A stretch of 64,000 nucleotides of DNA, taken from the NCBI RefSeq assembly GCF_000424285.1, contig NZ_AUJP01000004.1, positions 1-64,000 on the forward strand, given 5' to 3'. Below are positions 46,616 through 55,658 of this stretch, one piece after another; position 1 is the stretch's first letter, and each line of letters begins with the position of its first letter. The translations under genes and the position numbers were made by a program. The notes beneath the pieces were generated by a model. The model was not told the DNA's origin and did no database searches. It worked only from the letters and a program-made list of their open reading frames with translations. This DNA comes from Butyrivibrio sp. MB2005 (GTDB taxonomy: Bacteria; Bacillota; Clostridia; Lachnospirales; Lachnospiraceae).

Positions 46616-47617
46616 ATGAAATTAGATGATAAAACCATACTGGTAACAGGAGGAACAGGTTCATTCGGACATTGCTTTACAGAGTATCTTCTTGAGCATT
46701 ACAACCCTAAGAAGATCATTGTATATTCACGTGATGAGTACAAGCAGTTCACTATGTCCAATGAGAAGGTTTATAGGGAACATGCTGATCAGATGAGATT
46801 TTTCATCGGTGATGTGAGAGATGGCGCTCGTATGGAGCGTGCCATGGAGGGCGTTGATTACGTTATCCATGCTGCTGCTCTTAAGCAGGTTCCTGCGTGT
46901 GAGTATAATCCTGATGAGGCTATTAAGACTAATGTTAATGGTGCGCAGAATGTAATCAATGCAGCACTTAATACAGGAGTTAAGCGAGTTGTTGCTCTTA
47001 GTACCGACAAGGCTGTAAATCCTGTTAATCTCTACGGTGCAACCAAGATGGTTTCCGATAAACTGTTTATTGCAGCTAATGCATATGCAGGTAATAAAGA
47101 TATTAACTTCTCAATTGTAAGATATGGTAACGTGGCAGGAAGCCGCGGATCAATTATTCCGTTATTCAAGAGTCTTATTGAGAAGGGTGAGAAGGAGCTT
47201 CCTATTACTGACTACAGAATGACCAGATTCTGGATCAGTCTTCCGGAGGGCGTTGAGCTGGTTCTCAAGGCATTGGATGAGGCTAAGGGCGGCGAGACCT
47301 TCATCAGCAAGATTCCTTCCTTCAATGTTAAGGATCTGGCTGAAGCTATGTGTCCCGGAATTGCTACTAGAGAGGTTGGCATCCGTCCCGGTGAGAAGCT
47401 TGATGAATGCATGGTTACTGCTGAGGATTCACCTTTTACCTATGAATTTGATAAGCACTATATTGTTTATCCTCAGGTTACCTTCAATGACAGACAGAAG
47501 CCTGATCCCAGAGGTAAGAAGGTTGAAGATGGATTCGTCTATAGCTCAGGCAATAACACAGAGTGGATGAGCGTAGATGACATCAGAGCAAGACTTCACG
47601 AGGCAGTAGATCACTAA
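46616..47617 (+). CDS. pseB: UDP-N-acetylglucosamine 4,6-dehydratase (inverting), PseB
   Basis: First step of pseudaminic acid synthesis: UDP-GlcNAc to the 4-keto-6-deoxy-L-arabino sugar. The 333-residue extended SDR has TILVTGGTGSFGHCF, VYSRDEYKQF, ALKQVPACEYNP, STDKAVNPVNLYGATK and MTRFWISLPEGVELV, all diagnostic of PseB rather than of NeuB-path or RmlB enzymes. AGAGGTAAG precedes the ATG. First gene of the pse set, all in pathway-compatible order. Confidence 0.95.
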   Translation: MKLDDKTILVTGGTGSFGHCFTEYLLEHYNPKKIIVYSRDEYKQFTMSNEKVYREHADQMRFFIGDVRDGARMERAMEGVDYVIHAAALKQVPACEYNPDEAIKTNVNGAQNVINAALNTGVKRVVALSTDKAVNPVNLYGATKMVSDKLFIAANAYAGNKDINFSIVRYGNVAGSRGSIIPLFKSLIEKGEKELPITDYRMTRFWISLPEGVELVLKALDEAKGGETFISKIPSFNVKDLAEAMCPGIATREVGIRPGEKLDECMVTAEDSPFTYEFDKHYIVYPQVTFNDRQKPDPRGKKVEDGFVYSSGNNTEWMSVDDIRARLHEAVDH

Positions 47618-47658
47618 TTTGTATGTAAGTTCAGCTTAGCTGACAGATAAGGGCATAA

Positions 47659-48867
47659 ATGAATAATGAAAATATTGGAATCCCTGCAATTTGCGGGGGT
47701 TCGCCCGTTAGGGACAAAAAATTATACTATTCGCACCAGGACATAAATGATAAGGATATTGCAGCTGTAGTAGATGTATTAAAAAGCGACTATCTTACAA
47801 CAGGCCCTGCAATAACTGAGATGGAGAAAAAACTGTGTGAGCTTACGGGCGCCAAATACGCAGTAGCCATAAGCAATGACACCGCAGCTCTTCATGTAGC
47901 ATGTCTTGCAGCAGGTGTTGGAGAGGGTGATGAGGTTATTACCACTCCCATTACTTTTGCAGCCAGCGCCAACTGTGCGCTCTATTGTGGTGCAAAACCT
48001 GTATTTGCGGATATTGGTCCCGAGACTTATCAGATTGATCCCGAGGATATAGAGAGGAAGATCACTGATAAGACCAAGGTTGTTATTCCTGTTGATTACA
48101 CAGGACAGACCGGTGATCTTGATAAGATCAGAGAGATCTGTGACAGGCACGGCCTTGTTATGATAGAGGATGCGGCTCATTCTGTCGGTACCAAATATAA
48201 GGGTGCCCATGTTGGAACCATTGCTGATATGAGTACCTTCAGCTTCCATGCCGTTAAGACTGTTACAGGTGGTGAAGGCGGTGCGATTGTTACCGACAAT
48301 AAGGAGTTCTACGATAAGCTTATGCTTTTAAGAGCTCATGGAATAACAAGGAACGAAGCCCAGATGGAGCACGAATCCGATGGCCCCTGGTATTATGAGC
48401 AGCTTATGCTTGCTCCCAATTACAGGATCACAGATATTCAGGCAGGTCTTATTTCCAGTCAGATGGACAGACTTCCTGAGTTCATGACCAGAAGAAAGGC
48501 TATCAAGAAGCTTTACGATGAAGCCTTTTCTCAGATGCCTGAGTTATTCGTTCAGAAGGAAACAGAAGGCTGTGACAGTACACGCCATCTTTATATTTTG
48601 AGAATAGTTCCCGAAAAGCTTAAGATAGGCCGCAGGGAGTTTTTCGATGCGCTTGCTGCTGAGAATATCATCTGCAATGTGCATTATATACCGACTTACT
48701 ATTTCCCTTATTATGAGAAGCTTGGTTATAAGAAGGGACTTTGCCCTAATGCCGAGAAGCTCTATGATGAGATGATTACAATTCCGCTTTATTCAGGAAT
48801 GTCGGATGATGATGCTAAGGATGTAATAGAGGCGGTTAAAAAGATCGTAAGCTATTACAGAAAATAA
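47659..48867 (+). CDS. pseC: UDP-4-amino-4,6-dideoxy-L-AltNAc transaminase, PseC
   Basis: Second step: PLP-dependent amination at C4 of the PseB product. The 402-residue DegT-fold enzyme has ALHVACLAAGVGEGDEV, EDAAHSVGTKYKG, and the Schiff-base lysine K200 in FSFHAVKTVTGGEGGAIV. LMLLRAHGITRN and YYEQLMLAPNYRITDIQAGL are PseC-type blocks. It follows pseB by 41 nt; a small palindrome TCAGCT-T-AGCTGA lies in that gap. Confidence 0.94.
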   Translation: MNNENIGIPAICGGSPVRDKKLYYSHQDINDKDIAAVVDVLKSDYLTTGPAITEMEKKLCELTGAKYAVAISNDTAALHVACLAAGVGEGDEVITTPITFAASANCALYCGAKPVFADIGPETYQIDPEDIERKITDKTKVVIPVDYTGQTGDLDKIREICDRHGLVMIEDAAHSVGTKYKGAHVGTIADMSTFSFHAVKTVTGGEGGAIVTDNKEFYDKLMLLRAHGITRNEAQMEHESDGPWYYEQLMLAPNYRITDIQAGLISSQMDRLPEFMTRRKAIKKLYDEAFSQMPELFVQKETEGCDSTRHLYILRIVPEKLKIGRREFFDALAAENIICNVHYIPTYYFPYYEKLGYKKGLCPNAEKLYDEMITIPLYSGMSDDDAKDVIEAVKKIVSYYRK

Positions 48868-48887
48868 GATATATTCGGAGTTAATAC

Positions 48888-49592
48888 ATGAGTGCAATAG
48901 CTATAATAACAGCCCGTGGCGGCAGTAAGAGGATACCCAGGAAAAATATCAAGGTATTTTGTGGGAAGCCTATCATTCACTATTCTATAGAGGCTGCCAT
49001 ACAGTCCGGAATATTTGACGAAGTCATGGTATCTACAGATGATGAAGAAATCGCAGAGATAGCTAAGGCAGCAGGTGCAAAGGTGCCATTTTTCAGATCG
49101 GCGGAGACTTCAAGTGATACAGCCACCACCGCAGACGTTTTGTTAGAGGTCCTTGATGAGTATGAAAAGAGAGGACAGAGCTTTGAATATGGCTGCTGTA
49201 TTTATCCTACAGCACCTTTTATAACAGCAAGGAAGCTCAGAGAAGCCATGGACGAGCTTGTTAAGTCTGGCGCGGAGTCCATCGTTCCCATGCAGGAGTT
49301 TTCCTATCCTCCACAGCGTGGTCTTTTCATAGATGATAAGGGCCTTGTGAAGATGCTTCATCCGGAATATGCCGAGACCAGAAGCCAGGATCTTCAGACT
49401 CAGTACCATGAGTGCGGACAGTTTTATATTTTCAGAAATGATGCATTCCGTATCCAGAAGGATACTACAATGGAGAAGTCGATTCCTTATATCATAAGTC
49501 CTGTGGAATCTCAGGATATTGATAATGAGAGCGACTGGTTACTTGCAGAGCTTAAGTACCGCTTCCTTACGGAGCAGGGAATACTACGATAA
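48888..49592 (+). CDS. pseF: Pseudaminic acid cytidylyltransferase, PseF
   Basis: Activates pseudaminic acid with CTP to CMP-Pse. The 234-residue enzyme has the CMP-NulO synthetase motif IITARGGSKRIPRKNIK at about 6-22, MVSTDDEEIAEIAK, GCCIYPTAPFI and VESQDIDNESDWLLAELKY at the end, the DIDN pattern for PseF. It is placed third, before the synthase gene, a common shuffle. A truncated hairpin element separates it from pseI. Confidence 0.93.
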   Translation: MSAIAIITARGGSKRIPRKNIKVFCGKPIIHYSIEAAIQSGIFDEVMVSTDDEEIAEIAKAAGAKVPFFRSAETSSDTATTADVLLEVLDEYEKRGQSFEYGCCIYPTAPFITARKLREAMDELVKSGAESIVPMQEFSYPPQRGLFIDDKGLVKMLHPEYAETRSQDLQTQYHECGQFYIFRNDAFRIQKDTTMEKSIPYIISPVESQDIDNESDWLLAELKYRFLTEQGILR

Positions 49593-49594
49593 AA

Positions 49595-49639
49595 GCCTTC
49601 TCCCTCAGGAGAAGATGTCTGCTAAGCAGACGGATGAGG
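49595..49639 (+). repeat. Truncated copy of the hairpin-rich MITE/REP-like element
   Basis: CCTTCTCCCTCAGGAGAAG forms a hairpin, then GTCTGCT-A-AGCAGAC forms a second, and the segment ends CGGATGAGG, the right terminus of the two complete elements near 55.5 and 56.9 kb. The left terminus CCCTCATC is missing. It lies in the 51-nt gap between pseF and pseI and supplies the AUGAGGAAAU ribosome-site region of pseI. Confidence 0.65.
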
Positions 49640-49643
49640 AAAT

Positions 49644-50681
49644 ATGAGATTACAAGAATGTTTAGATAATCACAGAGCATACATGATAGCAGAGATGAGT
49701 GCCAATCACGGCGGATCTCTTGAGAATGCGCTTGCTATAGTTGAGGCGGCTGCCAAGGCAGGGGCTGACTGTCTTAAGACACAGACCTATACCGCTGATA
49801 CCATTACAATAGATTGTGATGCAGAGGCTTTTAAGATTCACGGCGGATTGTGGGACGGTTACAATCTCCATGATCTGTACAAGGAGGCCTATACTCCCTG
49901 GGAGTGGATGGAGCCCATTAAGAAAAAATGCGAAGAGCTTGGAATTGATTTCCTCTCTACACCTTTTGATAAGACGTCTGTTGATTATCTTGAGAATATC
50001 GGCGAGGAGTTTTACAAGATCGCATCCTTCGAGCTTGTGGACATTCCGCTTATTAAGTATATTGCAGCTACAGGTAAGCCTATCATCATGTCCTGTGGTA
50101 TGGGCAGTGAGGAAGAGATAAGAGAGGCTGTTGAAGCCATTAGATCACAGGGGAACGATCAGATAATACTGCTTAAGTGCTGCAGCGTTTATCCCACAGT
50201 TTCAGAGGATTTAAACCTCAGGACCATCACAGATATGCGTGAGAAATTCGGAGTGCCGGTAGGTCTTTCCGATCATTCCATGGGAAGTACGGCTGCTATT
50301 GCGGCAGTAGCTCTTGGGGCAGTAGTTATTGAGAAGCATTTCTGCCTTAGCAGGGATATTCCTTCAGCTGACTCTGCTTTTTCAATGGAGCCTGCTGAGT
50401 TTGCAGATATGATAAAGGGTGTTCACGATGCTGAGCTTGCACTTGGTAAGGTTTTCTATGGTCCTACCGAGGCTGAGGCAGGTGAATATACCAACCGCAG
50501 ATCACTTTTTATAGTTGAGGATGTGGAAGAGGGCGAGGAACTCACTGATAAGAATGTGAGAAGTATCCGCTCCTACAATATTCAGGGAATTAAGCCTAAG
50601 TACTATGAAGAGGTGCTTGGCAAAAAAGTTAAGACTAAGCTAACACGCGGAACGCCGCTGGATTGGAGCCAATTTGAATAA
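49644..50681 (+). CDS. pseI: Pseudaminic acid synthase, PseI
   Basis: Condenses 6-deoxy-Alt2,4diNAc with PEP to pseudaminic acid. The 345-residue protein has an N-terminal TIM barrel (IAEMSANHGGSLENALAIV, GADCLKTQTYTADTITI, GGLWDGYNLHDLYKEAYTP), GLSDHSMGSTAAIAAVALG, EKHFCLSR, and a C-terminal antifreeze-like SAF domain (about 285-345). The GGLWDG...YKEAYTPWEW block separates PseI from NeuB and LegI. Its end overlaps pseG by eight bases. Confidence 0.95.
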   Translation: MRLQECLDNHRAYMIAEMSANHGGSLENALAIVEAAAKAGADCLKTQTYTADTITIDCDAEAFKIHGGLWDGYNLHDLYKEAYTPWEWMEPIKKKCEELGIDFLSTPFDKTSVDYLENIGEEFYKIASFELVDIPLIKYIAATGKPIIMSCGMGSEEEIREAVEAIRSQGNDQIILLKCCSVYPTVSEDLNLRTITDMREKFGVPVGLSDHSMGSTAAIAAVALGAVVIEKHFCLSRDIPSADSAFSMEPAEFADMIKGVHDAELALGKVFYGPTEAEAGEYTNRRSLFIVEDVEEGEELTDKNVRSIRSYNIQGIKPKYYEEVLGKKVKTKLTRGTPLDWSQFE

Positions 50682-51846
50682 GATTGCGATTCGTGTAGAT
50701 GCAAATGAAATAGTGGCGACAGGGCACATCATGCGCTGCAGAACCATAGCAGCGAGTTTGAAGCAGATGGGGTGCGCTGTCGTTTTTGTGTCCGCAGATG
50801 ACAATATTCTGCCTTATATCGGGGATGACTATGAGGTTGTGGTACTTGGTTCAAACTGGAGACGAATGGAGAGGGAAGTACCTGCTCTTTTGGCACTCCT
50901 TAGGGAAGAGGAGATAAAAACTCTTCTGGTGGACAGCTATCAGGTTACAGTGCCTTATTTTGAGATGCTGCGAAATGGCGGCATCAGAATCATGTACATG
51001 GACGATATGCTAAAGGAGACATATCCCGTTAAGGCTATCGTCAATTACAGCCCGGGAGCTCCGGAGCTTGGATATGAGGAAAAGTATGCGGATGATATGC
51101 CGATGCTTCTTCTTGGAACCAAATACATTCCTCTTCGTGAACAGTTCTGGAAGCGAAGGGCATTTGCGGCAGGAATGACTGAGGAACAAAAAGAAGAGCG
51201 CTACGGAACAGATGGTGAGCTTCTTATGAATATCGATCTTGTTGCAGGAGAAAATGAGGAGGCTTCCGCCGGAGCCCACAGAGCTTACGGCTTTGATGAA
51301 GGTCTTAGCAATATTTTCCTTACAACAGGAGGCGCAGATTCAAGGGGATTGTCGGAGGTTTTGATCGCCGCGATTTTGTCTGAGCCGGAGCTTGGCTTTA
51401 GAGATAAGGATAAGAAAAAGATTCATGTTCTGGCTGGCAGATACTACAGAGTGTCAGATAAGGTTCAAAGATATATCGAAGACGGATATGTGATCCTGCA
51501 TCAGAACGTCGACAATGTGGCAGATATTATGGGCTGCTGCGACGTTGCCATAACTCCTGCGGGAACCACATTATATGAGCTTTGTGCTGTGGGTGTTCCC
51601 TCTGTGAGCTATGTATTTGCGGAGAACATGGAGCCGGATGCACTTTATTTTTCAAAGAAAAAGCTGATTCCCTATGCCGGCGACTTCAGAAATGATGAGA
51701 ATCTTGTCATCATGAATATCCTGACTACCCTGAGGAAATATTCCGAGATGGGCATAGATCAGAGAGCAGAGATTGGAGAGAGACTTAAGGCGGTTATAGA
51801 CGGACAGGGCGCTGACAGAATAGCAGAAGCGCTAATCGAACTTTGA
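50674..51846 (+). CDS. pseG: UDP-sugar hydrolase PseG (TTG start), with insertion
   Basis: Removes UDP from UDP-2,4-diacetamido-trideoxy-altrose before condensation by PseI. It starts with TTG inside the end of pseI, so translation is coupled. The GT-B-like fold is clear: NKIAIRVDANEIVATGHIMRC at the start, YMDDM near residue 110, IFLTTGGADSRG near 210 and CDVAITPAGTTLYELCAVGVPSV near 290. At 390 residues it is about 100 longer than Campylobacter PseG; the extra sequence is mainly at about 150-205 (EEQKEERYGTDGE...). No GNAT (PseH) domain is fused. Confidence 0.88.
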   Translation: MNKIAIRVDANEIVATGHIMRCRTIAASLKQMGCAVVFVSADDNILPYIGDDYEVVVLGSNWRRMEREVPALLALLREEEIKTLLVDSYQVTVPYFEMLRNGGIRIMYMDDMLKETYPVKAIVNYSPGAPELGYEEKYADDMPMLLLGTKYIPLREQFWKRRAFAAGMTEEQKEERYGTDGELLMNIDLVAGENEEASAGAHRAYGFDEGLSNIFLTTGGADSRGLSEVLIAAILSEPELGFRDKDKKKIHVLAGRYYRVSDKVQRYIEDGYVILHQNVDNVADIMGCCDVAITPAGTTLYELCAVGVPSVSYVFAENMEPDALYFSKKKLIPYAGDFRNDENLVIMNILTTLRKYSEMGIDQRAEIGERLKAVIDGQGADRIAEALIEL

Positions 51847-51865
51847 CCTCATTTAAGGAGACATT

Positions 51866-53101
51866 ATGAAAAAAATATTTATCTTAGGTGCCAGTGCATT
51901 GCAGGTGCCTGCCATAAGAAAGGCTAAGGAAAAAGGGCTGTATGTATATGCTCTTGATTACGATCCGGAGGCTGTTGGAATTAAGGATGCGGATGAGTTT
52001 TTGTGTATCAGCACCATCGATAAAGAGGCTGTTCTTGAAGCAGCCAAAAAGTATGAGCCTGACTATATCATCACTTCCACCAGTGACATGCCTGTGAGAA
52101 CTGTGGCATGGGTAAATGAGCAGCTTGGAAAAAGAAGTGATATAGCTTATGAGGATGCAATCTGCGCCACAGATAAGGCTGCTATGAGAAAACGAATGAA
52201 GGAAAGCGGAGTACCGATTCCTGCTTTTTATGTGGCAGATTCTCTTGAGGAGTTCTTTGAAAAGGCAGAGAATTTTCCGGATGTTTTCATAAGTAAGCCT
52301 GCTGATAACGCAGCAAGCAGAGGCGTTGTTCTTGTTAATAAGGGACGCATCAGACAGCTTGCAGGTGATGAAAGTGTAAGGGAATCCCTCAAAGAAATAT
52401 ATGAATATACCCATGAATACTCAAGAAACGGCGAAGTCCTTCTTGAAGAGTTCATGACAGGTCCCGAGGTCAGCGTGGAGTCCTTTACAGTAGGAGGGGA
52501 GACACATATCATCACCATTACGGATAAGATGGTTACAGAGGTTCCTTTCTTTGTTGAAACCGGGCACACAGAGCCTTCAAGACTCAGTGATGAACAGCAG
52601 AAGGACATCAGAAGAGTTGCACTTATGGCCATAAAGGCACTTGGTGTAAAGGACGGACCTACACATACTGAGATAAAGGTTACTCCTTCCGGAGCTAAGC
52701 TTGTTGAGATAGCTGCACGCCTTGGCGGAGATTATATAACTTCAAGACTTGTGCCTCTTTCAACGGGAGTTGATATGATAGATTGCTGCATAGCATCTAC
52801 TCTTGGAGAAGAAGTAAAGTGGCAGAGAACTAAGGAAAACGGAAGCGCCATCAGATTCATTTTTGCAGAGGATTCAGATGATGAAGTACGTACCATCAAA
52901 TCCATCGAGGGTGTGGAGGATGCGCTTAAAATGCCGGGCGTAGAAGAAATTGTTATGTACAAAGCCCCGGGTGATAAAGCTGAGCGTCTGAAAAACAGCG
53001 GTGACAGACTTGGACATGTTATCGCAACCGGCAAGGATGCTGACGAAGCAGCCAGGAACGCAGAGAGCGCCCTTGCCCGCATTCGTATTGAATATGTATA
53101 A
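51866..53101 (+). CDS. ATP-grasp family carboxylate-amine ligase-like enzyme
   Basis: A 411-residue ATP-grasp enzyme. The pre-ATP domain starts KKIFILGASALQVPAIRKA and has DYIITSTSDMPVRTVAWV; the ATP-grasp domain shows KPADNAASRGVVLV, EVLLEEFMTGPEVSVES and the metal-binding THTEIKVTPSGAKLVEIAARLGGD block. The family joins a carboxylate to an amine through an acyl phosphate. In this spot it may add an amino acid or other acid to a 2,4-diamino or nonulosonate sugar; that is inference. It sits 19 nt after pseG and 104 nt before a DegT-like gene. Confidence 0.8.
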   Translation: MKKIFILGASALQVPAIRKAKEKGLYVYALDYDPEAVGIKDADEFLCISTIDKEAVLEAAKKYEPDYIITSTSDMPVRTVAWVNEQLGKRSDIAYEDAICATDKAAMRKRMKESGVPIPAFYVADSLEEFFEKAENFPDVFISKPADNAASRGVVLVNKGRIRQLAGDESVRESLKEIYEYTHEYSRNGEVLLEEFMTGPEVSVESFTVGGETHIITITDKMVTEVPFFVETGHTEPSRLSDEQQKDIRRVALMAIKALGVKDGPTHTEIKVTPSGAKLVEIAARLGGDYITSRLVPLSTGVDMIDCCIASTLGEEVKWQRTKENGSAIRFIFAEDSDDEVRTIKSIEGVEDALKMPGVEEIVMYKAPGDKAERLKNSGDRLGHVIATGKDADEAARNAESALARIRIEYV

Positions 53102-53205
53102 TGATATAGGTGTCAAAAGGCAAAAATGCGTACATGCTTGCTAGGCCATGGGACACGAAGCAATTCGTATATCATGTAATTAATCTGTCTGGAGGAATTA
53201 TTGAT

Positions 53206-54408
53206 ATGTATGAAATCGGAAGTGAGTTTAATTTAACCGAGCATTACGACAGAAAGAATCTTATCAGCTTTTTTACAGACAAGGCTGAAAAGAGCGGTAA
53301 ATATATAGAGTTTTTGAGATGCGGCAGAGATGCCATAGGTTTTGTTGCGGATGATATTATTGCTGATGATCTGTCTGATGATAAGAAGACAGTGTTTATG
53401 CCTGCACTTTCCTGCGACTCCATGGTAAGACCCTTTGAGGTCCGCGGATTTAAGGTGGTATATTACAGGCTTAATGACAATCTGACCGTTCATACAGACA
53501 GCTTAATTGATGCCATCGGTGATGTAAAATCGCCTGTAGTGCTTCTTATGAATTTCTATGGAATTGCAGAAGTAAGAGGCTCCATTGAAGCGTTAAGGGA
53601 TAAATATCCTGATGCGATTTTGATTGAGGATGTGACACATATTCTTTTTAATCCCGAAAAATATCTGGATAATGCTTTTTATGGAAAAGATGAGTATGTT
53701 CCGGATTACCAGGTGGGCAGCATAAGAAAGTGGCTTGGTGTTCCCGACGGAGCCTTTGCTGTCAGCAAAAAAGAATTCATAATGGGTGCACTTACAGGAG
53801 AAACAGATTTTTCTGCCATGAGATATGAGGCTTTAAAGGAAAAGACAGAGTATCTTGAAAACGGAGATAATGAGCTTAAGGATCACTACAGAAAGCTTCT
53901 TTCTGATGCAGAGGATACCTTAAGTGACGGCCTTGATCCTTATCACATCTCTGACATGAGTGCAGATATTTTGAGTGATATTGATGCCGGAACATTGGAA
54001 GCAAGGAGAAATGTGAATTACAGAAATCTCTATAAGAGACTTGAAAGCCTGCCTCTTTGCGGCAAAGCCTTCAGACTCCTCACAGAAACTGAGCTTTCCG
54101 AGTACGGTATAGATTATGCATATACACCCTTCATGTTGCCTATTGTTCTAGATATAGATTTTATGAGACGAAGCGCAATTACTGAAGAAGGCAAGAATAT
54201 CACAAGAGACGGTTTTGAGAGAAGACTTGCAGTTCGCGGAATATATGCGCCTGTACTTTGGCCTATATCTGATGAAGCCGCAAAGGTATGTGAGGTTTCA
54301 GCAGAATTCTCCAATAATATGCTGGCGTTCTGGATCGATCATCGCTATAACCGTTTCGATATGGAACAGGCAGCAGGAGTTTTTGATGAAGAGCTGAGCA
54401 GGCTCTGA
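53206..54408 (+). CDS. DegT/DnrJ-like PLP-dependent enzyme, divergent
   Basis: I chose this ATG because GGAGGA sits 9 nt upstream; an in-frame GTG 32 codons earlier has no ribosome site. The 400-residue product has the DegT fold in weak form: FLRCGRDAIGFV at the start, PALSCDSMVRPFEVRG, LLMNFYGIAEVRGSIEAL, the PLP-Asp motif LIEDVTHILFN, and a possible Schiff-base lysine in GSIRKWLGVPDGAF. This variant, without the canonical SFHxxK, is common next to ATP-grasp genes in glycan loci. Substrate unknown. Could also be a non-aminating sugar enzyme. Confidence 0.68.
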   Translation: MYEIGSEFNLTEHYDRKNLISFFTDKAEKSGKYIEFLRCGRDAIGFVADDIIADDLSDDKKTVFMPALSCDSMVRPFEVRGFKVVYYRLNDNLTVHTDSLIDAIGDVKSPVVLLMNFYGIAEVRGSIEALRDKYPDAILIEDVTHILFNPEKYLDNAFYGKDEYVPDYQVGSIRKWLGVPDGAFAVSKKEFIMGALTGETDFSAMRYEALKEKTEYLENGDNELKDHYRKLLSDAEDTLSDGLDPYHISDMSADILSDIDAGTLEARRNVNYRNLYKRLESLPLCGKAFRLLTETELSEYGIDYAYTPFMLPIVLDIDFMRRSAITEEGKNITRDGFERRLAVRGIYAPVLWPISDEAAKVCEVSAEFSNNMLAFWIDHRYNRFDMEQAAGVFDEELSRL

Positions 54409-54438
54409 TAACTATAGAGATTACGGAAGATAAGACTA

Positions 54439-55482
54439 ATGCGACTTAGCGTGATAGTACCTGTCTACAATATGGCAGGTGATGATAAATTAAAGCACTG
54501 TCTCGATTCGCTTGTGCAGCAGACAATGCCTAATGGAGACATAGAGATAATTGCGGTGGATGATTGCTCCACGGACAATTCCTTTGCCATAATGCAGGAA
54601 TATGAAAAGAGTTATCCTAATAGATTCAAGGCTCTTCATTCTCCCCAGAATCACCATCAGGGCGGCGCCAAGAATATGGGGCTTCAGATTGCCAAGGGTG
54701 AGTGGATCGGATTTATAGATGCCGATGACTGGGTTGTCCCCGATTACTATGAGAGACTTCTTGGGAAGGCAGATGAAACCGGTGCAGATATGGTTGGCTG
54801 TGATTATAGTCTTGTTGATCACTACACCTTTGAGCCGGGACAGATAGTTCATAATAACAACGCAGATCAGACAGGAGTAATGGACCAGGAGAAATACAGA
54901 AAGCTTCTTCTTGATACCGGAAGTCTCGTTGTAAAAATCTATAAGAGAAATATTGTTTTTGGAAATGAGCCCTGTGAAAGCAGGAAGATTTTTCCTGAAG
55001 ATATATTCTATGAAGACAATGCAGTAAGTAACACATGGATGCTTAGGGTTAAGCACTTTGAGTACATAGAGGAGCCGCTGTATTTTTATTATCAGCATAA
55101 CGCTTCCACGGTACATACTGTTTCAAAGAAAAATCTCGAGGACAGAATGACTGCAGGGCGGCAGATCCTTGCGGAAGCTAAGGAGAATGGCTATCTTGAA
55201 ACCTACAAGCCTGAAATAGAATTCATGTATACTGTGCTTTTCTATGTAAATACGCTGTTTTCAGCAATGCCAAAAGAGCAGCATATCGAGGGTTGCTACA
55301 ATTTCACAAAGAAAATGGCTAAGGAAATGAAGGATGCTTTCCCAGACTTTCAGGAGAATCCTTATTATAAGGAGCGAATTCATCCTGAGGAGAAAAAGCT
55401 TATTTCAATGCAGATGAAGTCACATTTGCTATTCTATGTATATTACAGGCTTTTGTGGATGTATAGAGGCTTAAGAAAATAG
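54439..55482 (+). CDS. Family 2 glycosyltransferase
   Basis: A 347-residue GT-A enzyme: RLSVIVPVYNMAGDDKLKHCL, AVDDCSTDNSFAIM, QGGAKNMGLQIAKGEWIGF and the metal motif DADDWVVPDYYERL. EDIFYEDNAVSNTW is the catalytic-base block. The C-terminal 90 residues are helical. Acceptor and donor unknown. It is followed by a complete hairpin-rich element. Confidence 0.88.
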   Translation: MRLSVIVPVYNMAGDDKLKHCLDSLVQQTMPNGDIEIIAVDDCSTDNSFAIMQEYEKSYPNRFKALHSPQNHHQGGAKNMGLQIAKGEWIGFIDADDWVVPDYYERLLGKADETGADMVGCDYSLVDHYTFEPGQIVHNNNADQTGVMDQEKYRKLLLDTGSLVVKIYKRNIVFGNEPCESRKIFPEDIFYEDNAVSNTWMLRVKHFEYIEEPLYFYYQHNASTVHTVSKKNLEDRMTAGRQILAEAKENGYLETYKPEIEFMYTVLFYVNTLFSAMPKEQHIEGCYNFTKKMAKEMKDAFPDFQENPYYKERIHPEEKKLISMQMKSHLLFYVYYRLLWMYRGLRK

Positions 55483-55483
55483 A

Positions 55484-55645
55484 ACCCTCATCTGTCAGCT
55501 TCGCTGACATCTTCCCCCTTTGAGGGAAGACAAAAAGAGCCTTCCCTCAAAGGGGGAAGACAAAAAGAGCCTTCCCTCAAAGGGGGAAGATAAAAAAGAG
55601 CCTTCCCCCTCTGGGGGAAGGTGGCGCGGAGCGCCGGATGAGGGT
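55484..55645 (+). repeat. MITE/REP-like element, complete copy 1
   Basis: Terminal inverted repeats ACCCTCATC and GATGAGGGT bracket 162 bp. Inside are GTCAGC-TTC-GCTGAC, then CTTCCCCCTTTGAGGGAAG and two near-identical 30-nt units (AGCCTTCCCTCAAAGGGGG AAGACAAAAAG), and CCTTCCCCC-TCT-GGGGGAAGG. There is no reading frame. The element ends 14 nt before the next start codon, and a TATAAGGAG ribosome site follows it directly. Similar elements are known as short palindromic repeats in gut Firmicutes. Confidence 0.75.
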
Positions 55646-55658
55646 ATAAGGAGTTAAT

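Noticed and set aside
46616..51846. Legionaminic or sialic acid pathway
   Set aside because: PseB, PseC, PseF and PseI carry Pse-specific blocks, and no NeuC or LegB/GlmU-type partner is present.
53110..53205. GTG start for the DegT-like gene
   Set aside because: A GGAGGA site 9 nt before the ATG at 53206 is much stronger, and the extra 32 residues precede the normal start of the fold.
54490..55116. 208-residue minus-strand frame in the GT2 gene
   Set aside because: Antisense shadow of a gene with clear GT2 motifs; no ribosome site.
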